The notes beneath the pieces were generated by a model. It was not told where the DNA came from, did no database searches, and saw only the letters and a list, made by a program, of their open reading frames with translations. A DNA stretch of 64,000 nucleotides from Selaginella moellendorffii (lineage: Eukaryota > Streptophyta > Lycopodiopsida > Selaginellales > Selaginellaceae), in the NCBI RefSeq assembly GCF_000143415.4, contig NW_003314282.1:191050-255049 (forward strand), written 5' to 3'. The position numbers and the translations under genes were made by a program. Within the stretch, counting starts at the first letter, position 1, and every line of letters begins with the position of its first letter. Of this stretch, positions 11,490 through 22,235 are shown piece by piece.

Positions 11490-13579
11490 TTAGCACCTTA
11501 TTTCGTACGATCCAGCTCTTGTGATGTAGCGTACCCATTCCACTGTGCTGTATCCACTCTTTTCCCACACCTGAGGAGCCAGAAAGAAATCATTCCAGAA
11601 TTCCTAAACAATCGCGACGAGTTTGCTTACCTTGAGAAACCTCACCCGCAATCCAGAGGCAGTGAACATTGGGACCTGGTAAGAAATTGTAAGAAATCAC
11701 GCAAGAGAAAGATAGTGTTTTTTACTTGAAACTCCATCTGAATTGGTGGTCGTGTCCAGCTCTTTCTCTCGACCATCGTTGAGATAAGTTCCACTTCGGC
11801 ACTCATTGTCAGCTCGGCTTGGCCGGGGAACTTCCGGATCCTGAGAATTGGTGGTCTAGTTACGAAAGCAATCGAAGATAAGAGGCCTTACTTCCATAGC
11901 AAGCAATCCACTGAGGCGTTATACTTGGCGCGGCCGGATGTAACTTGAAAGCTCGCTTTTGCCGTCTGCTTAGGGACTGGAACTTTTACAACTACGCCAA
12001 GAGCAAACATCTTTGATCCAAAGAGACTCTTGACCTGCACAAAGTCTTGAGAAGAAAGCCTTGAGAGATATTGGTTTACCTTCACATTCACTTCCATACG
12101 CGTGCGACCAAGTTCTTTGATGCTGGGAAAAACTCGAAAGGGAAGGTTGATCCCTTCAGTGATTCGATACCTGGAAAAGATATGAAAAGATATAAGTACC
12201 AAGTTAGCTATACCATCACAAACTTGTCTAGTACTTCATCAGCTCGAATTCTCCATCCGGAGGAACAAAGCTGACCGTCTTCTCGGAGTTAAATCTGGTT
12301 AAGTTGACGCACTGATGAAACGTGACATCGTCCAGCTCTATCGTTTTCCCACTGAAAAATTTTTATCAATCAAAAAGGTTGCACTAATGTACACCTTAAA
12401 GCATACCTTTTTGCAGGACGCGCTTTCACCTGTGCTTCCTTTTCAAGTCCTATTTTGTCGTTGAGCCCGAGCTTTAGATCAGGCATGCCCGATAGAAAGC
12501 ACTTCATGAGAATCTTCCCTGTTACGTCGCATCTGAGGATTGTCCCTACATAAAGAAGGAAGAATATTTCCAACAAGGACTTTTCAGTGGCAAGCGCCTT
12601 ACCCTTTTGTGACATAAGAAGGTTCACACTCTCCACGATATCCAAAAACACCTAGAAAGCATACGGTATTAGTCTAGCATCAAAGTTCGAAAAACAGCAA
12701 ACCTCGTTTTTCTTGTAAACAAGACCCTCTCTTCTCCATCCCACTGCACCGGTGACTTGAAGAGTAGCATTTGCTGGGGGTCTTGTATCTATGGGCTGGA
12801 AAAAGATAAATTCTGTTAACCAGCCAGGCAATGCAACACATCGCTACCTTCGAGAATGGCGAACGAACACCCTCCTGAGTTATATAGAGCTTCAAAATCT
12901 CAGGAGAAAGATTTTGCGGGTATCCAAAGTCCATGATCTCTGCACATTTCAAAAGTGTGATGAATTTTCCGAGAAACCAAACGAAAATACCGTCGAGAAG
13001 CTCGTAGATGAGCACAAAGTTATTTCTGATAGCGTCCTCATCAAAAGCACCACCGAAATAACTCTTGAAAAGAGCCACAGCCTGTGAAAAACCAACGAGA
13101 AAGGAGCAAAGTTTAAGAACAAGAGAAACAAAATCTCTGAAAGCGTAGACCTCCACGACAAATTTGAGAGCACAGGCAGCATTGGCATTGCTGCTGACGA
13201 CGATCACAATGTAGACATTGCTGATCCGCATGTAGAGGAAGGAGCATCCACCAATCTGGCGAACGGGGCAAGTTCCCAAGTCCTTGGTTTGCATGATATG
13301 CGTTCTAAAGGCGTCCACCATGTTCCCTCTGCAAAATTAAACGTAGCCAGTCACTCTAAGAGCCCTAAATTCTCACTCCGGAGCTGGATCTCGGGCCCGA
13401 GCCGACCCAAAAGCTCGCGAAATATGACCCCGTGCTGCCCCAGGACACCCTAGATCTAGCGCTCGAAATGCCGGAGAGAATTGGGAGGATTCTTACCCGA
13501 CATCGTCCCTGTAGAGGCGATTGATGAGCACATCCCCTCGCAGGTTGAGGAAGTAGATCGCGGAAGCCGCGACCGGCAT
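11490..13579 (-). CDS. AP2M: AP-2 complex subunit mu
   Basis: Thirteen exons on the minus strand (13579-13497, 13328-13151, 13081-12991, 12939-12848, 12795-12703, 12651-12603, 12545-12407, 12351-12235, 12170-12080, 12034-11892, 11840-11726, 11675-11631, 11570-11490) give 438 residues, the same length as the Arabidopsis protein as I remember it. The start [15 protein letters not shown] and the end [14 protein letters not shown] are family hallmarks. Residues 1 to about 135 are the longin-like adaptin N-domain; the remainder is the mu homology domain that binds Tyr-based sorting signals. It is the cargo-recognition subunit of the clathrin adaptor at the plasma membrane. Introns are 45-170 nt with GT-AG ends. 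A telo-box lies about 20 bp upstream of the ATG. The 3' end of the next minus-strand gene upstream (PPR) is only 148 bp away. Confidence 0.95.
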
Positions 13580-13599
13580 GATCGATGCGCCCAAACGCC

Positions 13600-13608
13600 T
13601 TAGGGTTT
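13600..13608 (-). promoter_or_regulatory. Telo-box upstream of AP2M
   Basis: The minus strand reads AAACCCTAA about 20 bp before the AP-2 mu start codon. This element is common close to the starts of housekeeping genes in plants. Confidence 0.45.
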
Positions 13609-13727
13609 GAAGCGCATAGAAGCTCTCTCCCCGTGCTAGCGCCCTGGCGTTCAAAGCTCACTATGACTCTAAACCTGGCCGATTCCAACGGCCAAGATGG
13701 AATGGCCTCCCAACGGTGGCGATTGCG

Positions 13728-15713
13728 TCAACGGTCAAGTCTAGTCAATCCAGTCAACGCCTTTCCTTGCAAGGAATTGGAGAGCAGCACATACAAAGCC
13801 CCATGTTTTGGGAAGGAGTTTAGAACGTTCTTGGCCGCTTCTACTCCAAATTCCAGTTGGTTGTGATCGAAACACGCTGAGAGAAAGCACGTCCACTCCA
13901 AAGTATCAGGCATAAAAGGCATGGAATCTAAGAGATCCCTCGCATCTGTGAGATACCCAGATCGCCCAAGAACATCCACCATGCAAGTGTAGTGCTGCTT
14001 TGTTGGGCTCCTCCCATAGTCAAACTTCGTCGAGGTCATCCAGCATCGAGCATCGAAAACTCTTCCCAGGCGGCTGCACGCAATGAGCAGCGATGCAATG
14101 CAGCTCTCGTCGGGCGGATCGATCAGTCTCATCTCGTCGAAGAGATCAAATGCGCTGCTTGGACTGCCAGTATATGCGTAAGCAGCCAGCATTCCACTTT
14201 GAGAGATCATGTCCTGAGAAGGCATCCGATCGAAGATCCTCCTGCCGAGATCTATATGCCCATATTGGGTATACGCCACAACCATAACGCTCCACGAGAT
14301 TAGGTCTCGCTGCGACATTGAATCAAACATAAGCTTTGCTTCCTCCAAATGCCGGTTATGGGCATATACCGCAACCATTGCGTTATATGCGACCACGTCT
14401 TGCTCGGGCATGGCGTCAAAGACCTGCTTGGCATGCTCCACGTAAAACATTCCGGCATAAGCTGCCAGCATGGACGTCCATGTCACTTGATTCCTTTCTG
14501 GCATAGCTTCAAACACTGTCCTTGCCTCCTCCAGATGCCCTTGCGTGGCATAAGCTGCCAGCATGGCACTCCACGTCACCAAGTCCCGCTGGGGCATCTC
14601 GTCGAAGATCCTTTTCGCTTGATCAAGTTGCCCTGATTGGGCATAAGCGGCCAACATGGCAGTACACGTCACCAGGTCCCTCTGCGGCATTCGTTCAAAC
14701 ACATCCCGAGCGTCCGCTAGGCGCCCGTTGTGGGCATAGACGGTCAGGATGGCGGTCCAGGAGATGAGATCCTGGACCTCCATTTGGTCGAAGATCTCCT
14801 TGGCCATTCCGAAATCGCCACTCTCGGAATAGGCGGTCAACATGGCGGTCCACGATACTAGATCCCACTGTGGACACTCGCTGAACAAGGCTCTTGCTTG
14901 GAGAATATGCCCATTTTGGGCATATGCTGTGAGCATCATCGTGAAGAGAATGAGATCACGCATTGGCATTTTATCGAAACATCTCTTGGCCTCTTCGATT
15001 TTGCCACTGCGAGCGCAGATTCCGACAATCACTGTCCAGGAGCTCATGTTTGGGACTGGAATCAAATCAAACAGCTGCTTCGCCTCAATCGATTGCCCTC
15101 TCTGGGCATAAGCAGAAAGAAGCGCGTTCCAGGAGGAGACGTTCCTCTCGGGCATTCGATCAAAGAGGTGTTTTGCTTCCGCAATCTGGCCAAACTGCGC
15201 ATACCCAGCTACGATCGTGGTCCAAGAGATCAAGTTGGGATCAAGAATTTCATCAAACAACCGCCTGGCTCGTCGCAATTTCCCCGCCTTGGCAAGCGCG
15301 GACAGGAGAACGTTCCAGGAGACGATCGTTCTGTCCGGCATCGCATGGAACACAAACTCGGCCTCGTCGATGCAGCCGTTGCGCGCGTAGGCGGACAGCA
15401 TGAGATCCCACGAGTAGAAATCCTTGCTCGGGATGGAATCAAAGACCACTCTCGCGCTTGCAGCGCTGCCACACTTCCCATACATCTCTAGCAGCTTGTG
15501 CGAGAGATAAATGTCGCCGGTGCCCAGCACAGTCGCGAATCGGGCGTGGATCTCTCTCCCGGCGGACAGAGTCGTGCACGATTGAATCGCCCGGGCAAAT
15601 TTGTCCCGGTCCATCCTCGGCTGTCCGATGGCCAAGATCGAACGCTCCACATTCAAATCCTCTTGCCCTAAAAGTACAAATAAACCAGCTAATATCCGTT
15701 CGATGGAGTCCAT
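13728..15713 (-). CDS. PPR protein of S-repeat type, truncated E end
   Basis: A single intronless frame of 661 residues. The first true ATG is at 15713 (MDSIERIL); the extension to 15737 starts with TTG. From about residue 60 it is almost entirely tandem 31-residue S-type repeats of the form W-T/N-A-M-L-x-A-Y-A-x-x-G-x-x-x-x-A-x-x-x-F-D-x-M-P-x-R-D. The C-terminal part has YTCMVDVLGRSG and LEWTCFLSAC, as before an E motif, but stops at LYVLLSNSLQG without complete E/E+ or DYW. Such proteins bind organelle RNA and, with partners, serve editing, splicing or stability. Many repeats carry WT or WN with a closing D, which by the published PPR code would favour G and U. The N-terminus has few acidic residues, but I cannot assign mitochondrion or plastid. 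Confidence 0.88.
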   Translation of the reverse strand: MDSIERILAGLFVLLGQEDLNVERSILAIGQPRMDRDKFARAIQSCTTLSAGREIHARFATVLGTGDIYLSHKLLEMYGKCGSAASARVVFDSIPSKDFYSWDLMLSAYARNGCIDEAEFVFHAMPDRTIVSWNVLLSALAKAGKLRRARRLFDEILDPNLISWTTIVAGYAQFGQIAEAKHLFDRMPERNVSSWNALLSAYAQRGQSIEAKQLFDLIPVPNMSSWTVIVGICARSGKIEEAKRCFDKMPMRDLILFTMMLTAYAQNGHILQARALFSECPQWDLVSWTAMLTAYSESGDFGMAKEIFDQMEVQDLISWTAILTVYAHNGRLADARDVFERMPQRDLVTCTAMLAAYAQSGQLDQAKRIFDEMPQRDLVTWSAMLAAYATQGHLEEARTVFEAMPERNQVTWTSMLAAYAGMFYVEHAKQVFDAMPEQDVVAYNAMVAVYAHNRHLEEAKLMFDSMSQRDLISWSVMVVAYTQYGHIDLGRRIFDRMPSQDMISQSGMLAAYAYTGSPSSAFDLFDEMRLIDPPDESCIASLLIACSRLGRVFDARCWMTSTKFDYGRSPTKQHYTCMVDVLGRSGYLTDARDLLDSMPFMPDTLEWTCFLSACFDHNQLEFGVEAAKNVLNSFPKHGALYVLLSNSLQGKALTGLTRLDR

Positions 15714-15737
15714 CTGACGGCCATTATTTGAATCCAA

Positions 15738-17406
15738 GAACCCTAATCTCGCGCTAGTGGTTGTTGACTAACAGCGCCACACAGCAGCAGCATGATTGTG
15801 TTGTTCATCATTTCTTGAGGATCTCTGTACACATCCGTTGACAATGCGTCGTCAACCCTTGATCCTCTCATCTATCTATGGTGAAAAGCGGAAAAATTGG
15901 CGAGAGTGCTGCAGTAATTTCCTCCTCCCGCGCGTAATGAGACAGATTTACTGCCGTATCAATGCGCGTTTGAAATTGATCGATCCAGTCGAGGAACTTT
16001 AATGGTGGGCGCTCGATTCATATGCCAATTCATCACTCTCTCACTCCGATTGGATAGCAAGCATTAGATTTTGGCGACTGGGTGTGGAGGGCTTGAATGC
16101 GTGTATGCGTTATTCGCGGAATATGCCCGGCTTTGATTCCCGGGATCAAAGCCCTCCCATTGAATGCAAGGGCTCCCCAAATGCTCCCTCCCTTCCTGGC
16201 ACGCCACTCTTTTCAAGCTCATTTAATGCGCGCTTGTCCCTACCATACATACACTTACTTTTACTACTACCACCCAAGAAATCTCTTTCCTCTTGAAAAC
16301 ATCCTCTGACCGCTCCATCGAGCGATCCAAACGCCGCGAAAGCTCGCGATCGCTCGGGTGGGGTACAAATATACGCGCGCGATCGGTCGCTTTGCCTGCC
16401 GTGATCATCGCCTGGAACCATCACATTTCATTCGTTTGTCACGTCGCTGGTAAATGATAGATCAAGGTCTGGCTTTTCGATTGTATTGCCATTGTTGTTT
16501 GCGTGTTACGGTTGTGTGGGTGGGCGATCGATCTCGTATCTTATATGCTTTGAAGAAAAAGGACGAGGAAGATCGCTTGGCGGCGCCACCACCATCGCCA
16601 CCATCTTTTCCTTCCTCTTTTTGTTTCTCTGTGTGTGTGAGAGAAATCTTCCACCCTGAGTTTGCGCCACCACCACCATTCAAAGCCAAAAACCTTGCGA
16701 GGGGTTTGAATGGATTCAAAGGTTTTGTGTGCTTGATCGTGTGACAGCGAGAGGGTTTGGTTTGCGGGCATTTGATGCGGTTTGCTGGTGAGTCGCTATT
16801 GGTTTTGGTCGATTTTTCTTTCACGAGAGAGAGTCCTAGAGCCCCCTTCCTTTTTCTTCCTCCCATCGATCGAAGCTCTCTCCCTGGCGCGCGAAGCTGG
16901 AAGTTTATCTTTTTCTTCGTGTGCGTGTGAGCAGTGCCAGTCGGGGTGTGTTAATGGTGTGAGCGATGCATTGAAAACGTTTGGTCGTCATTTGTACGCC
17001 GTCTTCCCTGACTTGCGACGAGGAGAGCTCTCTTTCTCTCTCTCATCTCGCTCTTTCTTTCCTCTCTAATCTTTGTCTTCTTCTCCCAGTCTATCGTTCG
17101 ATCAATCTTTGGCCCGCGACGCCACGGCCCAGCGCAACAGCGTGCTTTCTTCTTTTTTTCTTAGTTTTTTGGTGGAATCGCAATCGCCCACCACTGTTTT
17201 AATACCTAGCTAGGCCTCTTCGCTTCGTCTTCTTCTTCATTTTCTCTACAAGGTCTTCGGTGGCGGTGCCGCCCAGCGAGGATTTTCCGCGCCAAAGCGA
17301 GCCGCTTCCCGGCAGAATCCAGCGTCTCGCAGCGACCCATCGCAGCAAAATCGCAAATTGGTTCGTCAAGTCGCTGGAATTGGGCAGAGGAGCATAGCGT
17401 TGTAGT
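15738..17406. promoter_or_regulatory. Divergent intergenic region between PPR and CFL1-like genes
   Basis: About 1.7 kb with no convincing gene. The right half (16560-17400) is rich in CT/TC tracts, as often seen in 5' leaders of lycophyte and seed-plant genes, and probably contains the leader of the CFL1-like gene. No precise start site can be given. Confidence 0.4.
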
Positions 17407-18296
17407 ATGGCAGTGGCTATGGATTCCGGATGGACGTCACCTCGCTTTGGCATTGGCGGCGGCGCAGGGGGCAAGAAGCGGGGCTGGGGTGAAGATCAGA
17501 ACAAGCTCCTCCAGTTCATGATTGGGCAGCCGATCGAATCCAGCAACGATCAGACGAGCACCACGACTTTGGATCTCTTGGGCGGCTCTTCGTCTTCCTC
17601 CACCAAGACTCCTGTCACCGAGACCCTCGATTTGAAGCTCGACATGGAGATGTCCGCTCCAAGCGGCTGGGAGAAGAGGCTCGATTTGAAAGTAAGTCCA
17701 TCCACTCGTTCTTCCTCATCTCGCTTGAATTGATCCAAGAGTTTTTCTTTTCGCAGCTCGGCAAATTCTACTACGTGAATCTCAGCACCGGCAAGAGCAC
17801 GTACAATCACCCATTCGCGATCGCGACGAGCTGCTGGGATTTGCAATCGGAGCTGGACAGGATGATGTCAAGCTCGCCATCGCCATCGCCATCCTCGTCG
17901 TTCGATTTAGTCGATTTGAAGCTCAATCTCGCCGTGGGCAGCACTAGTGCCAACTCGGGTTCCTCGTTTAGGGAGTCGATGCCCAGCCTGGGCATCTCCA
18001 CGATCGAGGCGGTCCAGGAGGCGCTCAAGCGATCGATCAAATCCCCGACCTCCTCGGCGACATCATCGTCGGAGATCCAATTGGACGATCGATCCAGGAG
18101 AGGAGGGGGGGTAGTCGCGGAGGAATCGACGAGCGTCCCAAGCCCCCGGGTTGTTCTCACCGGCTGCAAGCGGTGTCTCATGTACGTGATGCTCACGCGC
18201 TCGGATCCACGGTGCCCGAAATGTGGGAGCTCCGTGATCAATCCTCTCCAAGATTTGCCAAGCAAGAAGCCACGATTGGAGCTCGATTTGTTGTGA
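17407..18296 (+). CDS. CFL1-like WW-domain protein (copy 1)
   Basis: Two exons, 17407-17691 and 17757-18296, give 274 residues. A WW domain (GWEKRLDLK, then GKFYYVNLSTGKSTYNHP) lies at about residues 87-112, cut by the intron exactly as in copy 2. Near the C-terminus is a CX2CX12CX2C motif (CKRCLMYVML...CPKC), which fits the land-plant CURLY FLAG LEAF 1 family. CFL1 proteins act in the nucleus and repress cuticle formation through class IV HD-Zip factors such as HDG1; that role comes from the family, not from this sequence. Between the two domains the chain is Ser-rich and low in complexity, with LDLKL-type motifs that resemble repression motifs. A tandem paralogue follows 1.2 kb downstream on the same strand. 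Confidence 0.8.
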
Positions 18297-19520
18297 CGGT
18301 GAGCTCTCTCTCATCTGGAAGAAGAACCGTCACACTAGTTGTTCTTGTCACCCCCAAACTATAGAAATACAATGGTATATCCAATAGCATGATCTTGGGC
18401 GATAATGATATAAAAAAGGATGATTATGGACGATCGATCACACTTGGGCGATGGTAGATATTCGTGCAAAGCTCGAGTTCTTTCTAGGACCATCCGAGAT
18501 TTTTTTTTCACGCGCTGGTATGGCACAGGGAACATTCAGTGACCCTGGAGCGAAGGAACAAAACAAACAAAATCAATAGATTGATCCATCTATCGAAAAA
18601 CTTGATCTCACAGAAAGTCCATTCCAAGCTCTTTGTTTGCACGCCACCTTTCTCGTCCGCCACCTTGTCCGTTTGAATGCATTCATGTGATACACGACAA
18701 GATTATTCCCGGAGATATTCCACTCGCAACTTCTTCGTCTTCCTCTTCCACAGTCCACACCACCACTCAAGTCGTGGGATTTTAATGGCGGCATGGAAGC
18801 TTGGAGCTCTCCTCCATAGTTTTTCAACGTGATTACTGCAAGGCCACCACACAACAACGACAATGTTGATTAAAAACCCAAACATGGCATGATCAACGAG
18901 AACAAGCATCCACGAACCTTGGGCCGAGCGCAACGTGGACACCATCTGGGCCGCCCACGGGGCCGACGGCCGCGATGGGCCCCGGCCAGTGACATAGTGT
19001 GGCATGACGTGACGATGAGGCGATGCCATGTCGCATTAGCATTCATGGCAGTGGACCTTGCTTCACAACTTCCACTGGTGTGTTTTCACATGACGTTGTT
19101 GCCCTGTCTCTTAGTGTACCAAGAACACTAAAGGAAAGAAAAACACAAGGAAAAGAGTGTTTTAGTATAACTCCTGCTAGCCAGCGAGAGAGAGCTCGCT
19201 GGGCCTTTAAGCTAAGAAAGAAAGAAGGAAGGAAAAGCTTGCCTTTGATAGGGATTTTGGTTGTTGATTCCTCCAAAGTGGATGGTGATGGTGGCGGTAG
19301 CTCGGGCCTCTCTCGTTTGTTGCTGAAAGAAAGAAAGAAAGGAAACCACCTACAAAAACAAAGCTGGCGTTGGTAAGTACAAGAGGGATAGAGTGACGAA
19401 AGAAAGAAACACTCCACAAACACACACACACAGAGACGCACCTTTCTTATTTTTCGTCTCGCTTGTTGGATGTAGCTTTAGTAGCTCTTTTTCCTCAGTC
19501 CCACTCAAAGTCCAGCCACC
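18297..19520. other. Intergenic region between the two CFL1-like genes
   Basis: Contains 3' sequence of copy 1 and the upstream region of copy 2. Purine-rich tracts (19130-19350) on the plus strand; no coding signal recognised. Confidence 0.4.
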
Positions 19521-20346
19521 ATGAAGTGTTGTCCTCCTCCGCAATCCTCCGCGGCGAGCTATCACAGCTCCTTGTCGGTCGACTCGCTGCTGGAGATCGT
19601 GGATTCCAAGCAGCCACTTCCGTCCGGGTGGGAGAAATGTCTTGACTTGAAGGTGAGAAGATTTGTTCGCTGATTCTCTCAATCCCTGAAGTTTTGGTTT
19701 GCAGTCTGGCGTTGTCTACTTCCGGAATCGCGCCTCCGGAGACAAGAGCTACGCCGTTGTACCGCACAGACTTCCCCTACAATCACTGGAGCACAGTCAG
19801 TCCTTCACGCAAAATTCACTTCACGACCGAATTCACCTGTCCAGCGAAAGAATTCAGGTGTCGAGCGGCACCAGCAGCAGCAGCAGTAGCGGTGTTGTCG
19901 TGGATTTGGAGCTTGGTCTGGGACAAACTGCCAAGGAAAATATCAGAGGTTCCACAGTCTCCATGACCAGCCGCAGCCGTCCATTGCTGCAGATAGAAAT
20001 CGAGGACCTGGATTTGAGATTAACTCTCCGGCCGATGAGCAGCTCGCAGCAGCAACAGCAGGTCGCAATGCCACCACCACCACCTCCACCATCGCCGTCT
20101 CACGTCTCGATTTCATCTTCTTCGTCGTCTCCGTGTTCGTCAACCACGCACGTCGGAGCTGAATCTTGCGAGGCCGAGTCGAGGAAGTCAAAACGGCAAA
20201 AGACACGAACAAAGTCCCAGGAGTGGCCTGTCATGGTCACTGTAGGCTGCCGGCAGTGTCTCATGTACGTTATGCTCTCCAAAGATAACTTGTGCTGTCC
20301 AAAATGCGGTAACAGAGTCCCTCTGGATTTCATTCCTGCCGCCTGA
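19521..20346 (+). CDS. CFL1-like WW-domain protein (copy 2)
   Basis: Two exons, 19521-19652 and 19705-20346, give 257 residues starting MKCCPPPQ in a good context (ccaccATG). The WW half (LPSGWEKCLDLK, then SGVVYFRNRASGDKSYAV) has lost the usual second Trp or Pro and is more diverged than in copy 1. The C-terminal zinc-ribbon-like motif keeps the same spacing (CRQCLMYVML...CPKC). The middle is Ser- and Pro-rich, with two LDLxL motifs and a basic patch (SKRQKTRTK) that could be a nuclear localisation signal. Same intron position and strand as copy 1, so a tandem duplication with divergence. Confidence 0.8.
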
Positions 20347-21373
20347 ACCCACTGCACTGCAGCACCAATAACTTGTTAGGAGATTAAAGAAAGAAGAACA
20401 CAAAAACAAAGTTGGCTGTAGACAAAGTCCTGATTGACTCTTAACAAGCAAAAATGAAAAAGGAAACCAAACAAGATAGAGCAGCACTGGAAAGAGATAA
20501 ATGCAATGTCAACTGGAGAGACGCTGGATTTCATGAACTACACTGAATGGTTCTACACTCGAGTTTTTCGACACATTGACTAAAGGAAGAGAAAAAAGAA
20601 AAGGAGAGAAAAAGTCAGAGCTGGGCATTATGGCCATCTCGCTTGCATGACACCGGCCTAAGTTGGTTGGCCCCTCTCATTTCACTCGTGCTGACACGAA
20701 CACAGGCAACCAATGCCTTAAAGAAACAATGACTATGTCTTAGCGGAACACCCGACAGGACAGGGGGGGACGAAATCTTACCCAGTACTTTAGTTCCTTG
20801 AAGCTTCTCCAGCGCTGAATTCTCGCGAGCGTGATCGATTTTGCTTCACTTTGCGTGTTCGCTTTGTTCGGAGCCCCAGTTGGTTGGATTGTTGTGCAGC
20901 ACTTCTGGCCAAATAGCATTAGATCGAGCAAAGAAAAGAGTAGCCATCCATCGTGCAAATGACTTACACTGACAGAGAAGAGAAGCGGTTGCTTCGTCGT
21001 CCGTCCTGCAAAGGAAAAACCGAGGCACATTAAAGAAGTAAAAACAACAGTGGATGCCACTTGAAACAGTTTGTTGCCTCGTCACAGATAAGAAACAATG
21101 AGCGATGGAATGTTGTATTCTGAGAGAGTTACGTAGCACCAACCTTCTTTTCCTGCAGTGTACACCCTCTAGGAACTCATTCGCTCTGCATTCATGGACG
21201 AGCAAACAAAGTTAGCGAAGTTTCAGTCCAAGGAAGATATATGTATATATTTCGTAGAGAAAAGGATAAAACTTTCCAAGGTAACCTTCGTTTGCGATAG
21301 CCATGAACTGCTTACGAGGAGCAAACAATGTTAGCCAAGATTTTAGTCGAAGAAAAAAGAGACCGCGAGAACC
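20347..21373. other. Convergent intergenic region
   Basis: Between the 3' end of CFL1-like copy 2 (+) and the RPB7-like gene (-). Short frames only, none with a recognisable domain; part is probably 3' UTR. Confidence 0.4.
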
Positions 21374-21901
21374 TTATCCTTCCGGATTGATCACGCCGAG
21401 ATGAGCGTCGTTTATCGTCGCAAGGCAGCGGAACCCATCGCCCATGAACTGCCCTCCCAGGATCTTCGCTCGAACAGCACAACCTTTGGAGATTACCACA
21501 CCATCGCTGTTCTTGAAACACGGGCCGTTCTCGTTGGAGTAGACAAACCCAGTCATGAGGCTGTGGTGGAGAAAGATCGCAGTGTAAGGGCCGCAAGAGG
21601 CCTCGGCGCCACTCTGCTTCACATTCTCGATCTCCAGCTCCACGATCTCGTTCTTGATCAACTTGAACACCATGCACTTAAAATCCACTTTGTAGGAGAC
21701 GCCGCCGGACTCCCTGATCATGCCCCCGCTCACCTTGGACAGTGTCGTGGGCGCGACATAGTAGCCGTGCTCGCGGCTGCATTGGAGATCCTCCATATCC
21801 TCTAGCAGCGTCTGGATGATCCAGCGCCGATGGCCGCCGGAAGGATCCATATGCCGGGGATGGACGATCACATCGCGGCGCAGCGAAATTTCCCACCACA
21901 T
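21374..21901 (-). CDS. RNA polymerase subunit 7-like (Pol II/IV/V type)
   Basis: An intronless frame of 175 residues, the usual length for RPB7 proteins. The N-terminal half has the RPB7 pattern: a short start with HPRHMDP, then GYYVAPTTLSKVSGGMIRE and YKVDFKCMVFKLIKNEIVE, matching the fold that contacts subunit 4. The C-terminal half corresponds to the S1/OB domain and is diverged, ending INDAHLGVI, close to the family ending. GYYVA.TTL resembles the plant NRPD7/NRPE7 branch (RNA-directed DNA methylation polymerases) more than NRPB7, where GFVVAIT is usual, so a Pol IV/V subunit is my preference but not certain. Transcribed head-to-head with the PTB gene, 334 bp between start codons. Confidence 0.78.
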   Translation of the reverse strand: MWWEISLRRDVIVHPRHMDPSGGHRRWIIQTLLEDMEDLQCSREHGYYVAPTTLSKVSGGMIRESGGVSYKVDFKCMVFKLIKNEIVELEIENVKQSGAEASCGPYTAIFLHHSLMTGFVYSNENGPCFKNSDGVVISKGCAVRAKILGGQFMGDGFRCLATINDAHLGVINPEG

Positions 21902-22235
21902 TGCCGCGCGAGAGGGAAACTAGAAACCCTAAAATCCAAAATCCCTAAAACCCTAAGCCCCATAAGAAACGGTCACAAAATAATGATGTGGGCCGGATCT
22001 CGTCCGTACAAGTAGGGTTTTGCAGGTTTTGGAAGGGATCGCCCTGCCGGATCGAGCGCGCTCGTCAATCGCTGCCTCTTCTCTCAACCCGGTATGTCCG
22101 CGCCGGGATTCGCCGCGCTCCCCCTCGCGCTCTTCCCCATTGTGTGCGCTGTGGCGGCGATTAGGCTGCAATGTCGTCCCCCATTCTAATCCTCTCTTTG
22201 ATTGTAGTGTCGATATTGCGGCCATACTGGAGAAT
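21902..22235. promoter_or_regulatory. Bidirectional promoter with telo-boxes and a site II element
   Basis: This interval separates the starts of the RPB7-like (-) and PTB (+) genes. It holds two AAACCCTAA telo-boxes (21924-21932 and 21948-21956), a TGGGCC site II motif (21989-21994) and a reverse-orientation TAGGGTTTT near 22013. In plants these motifs cluster in promoters of ribosome, RNA-processing and cell-cycle genes. Confidence 0.55.

Noticed and set aside
11726-11840. Suspected frameshift in AP2M exon 11
   Set aside because: Recounting the bases showed the exon is 115 nt and fully in frame; total length is 438 residues.
21374-21901. Firm call as NRPB7
   Set aside because: The GYYVA.TTL block is nearer the Pol IV/V branch, but without an alignment neither can be fixed.
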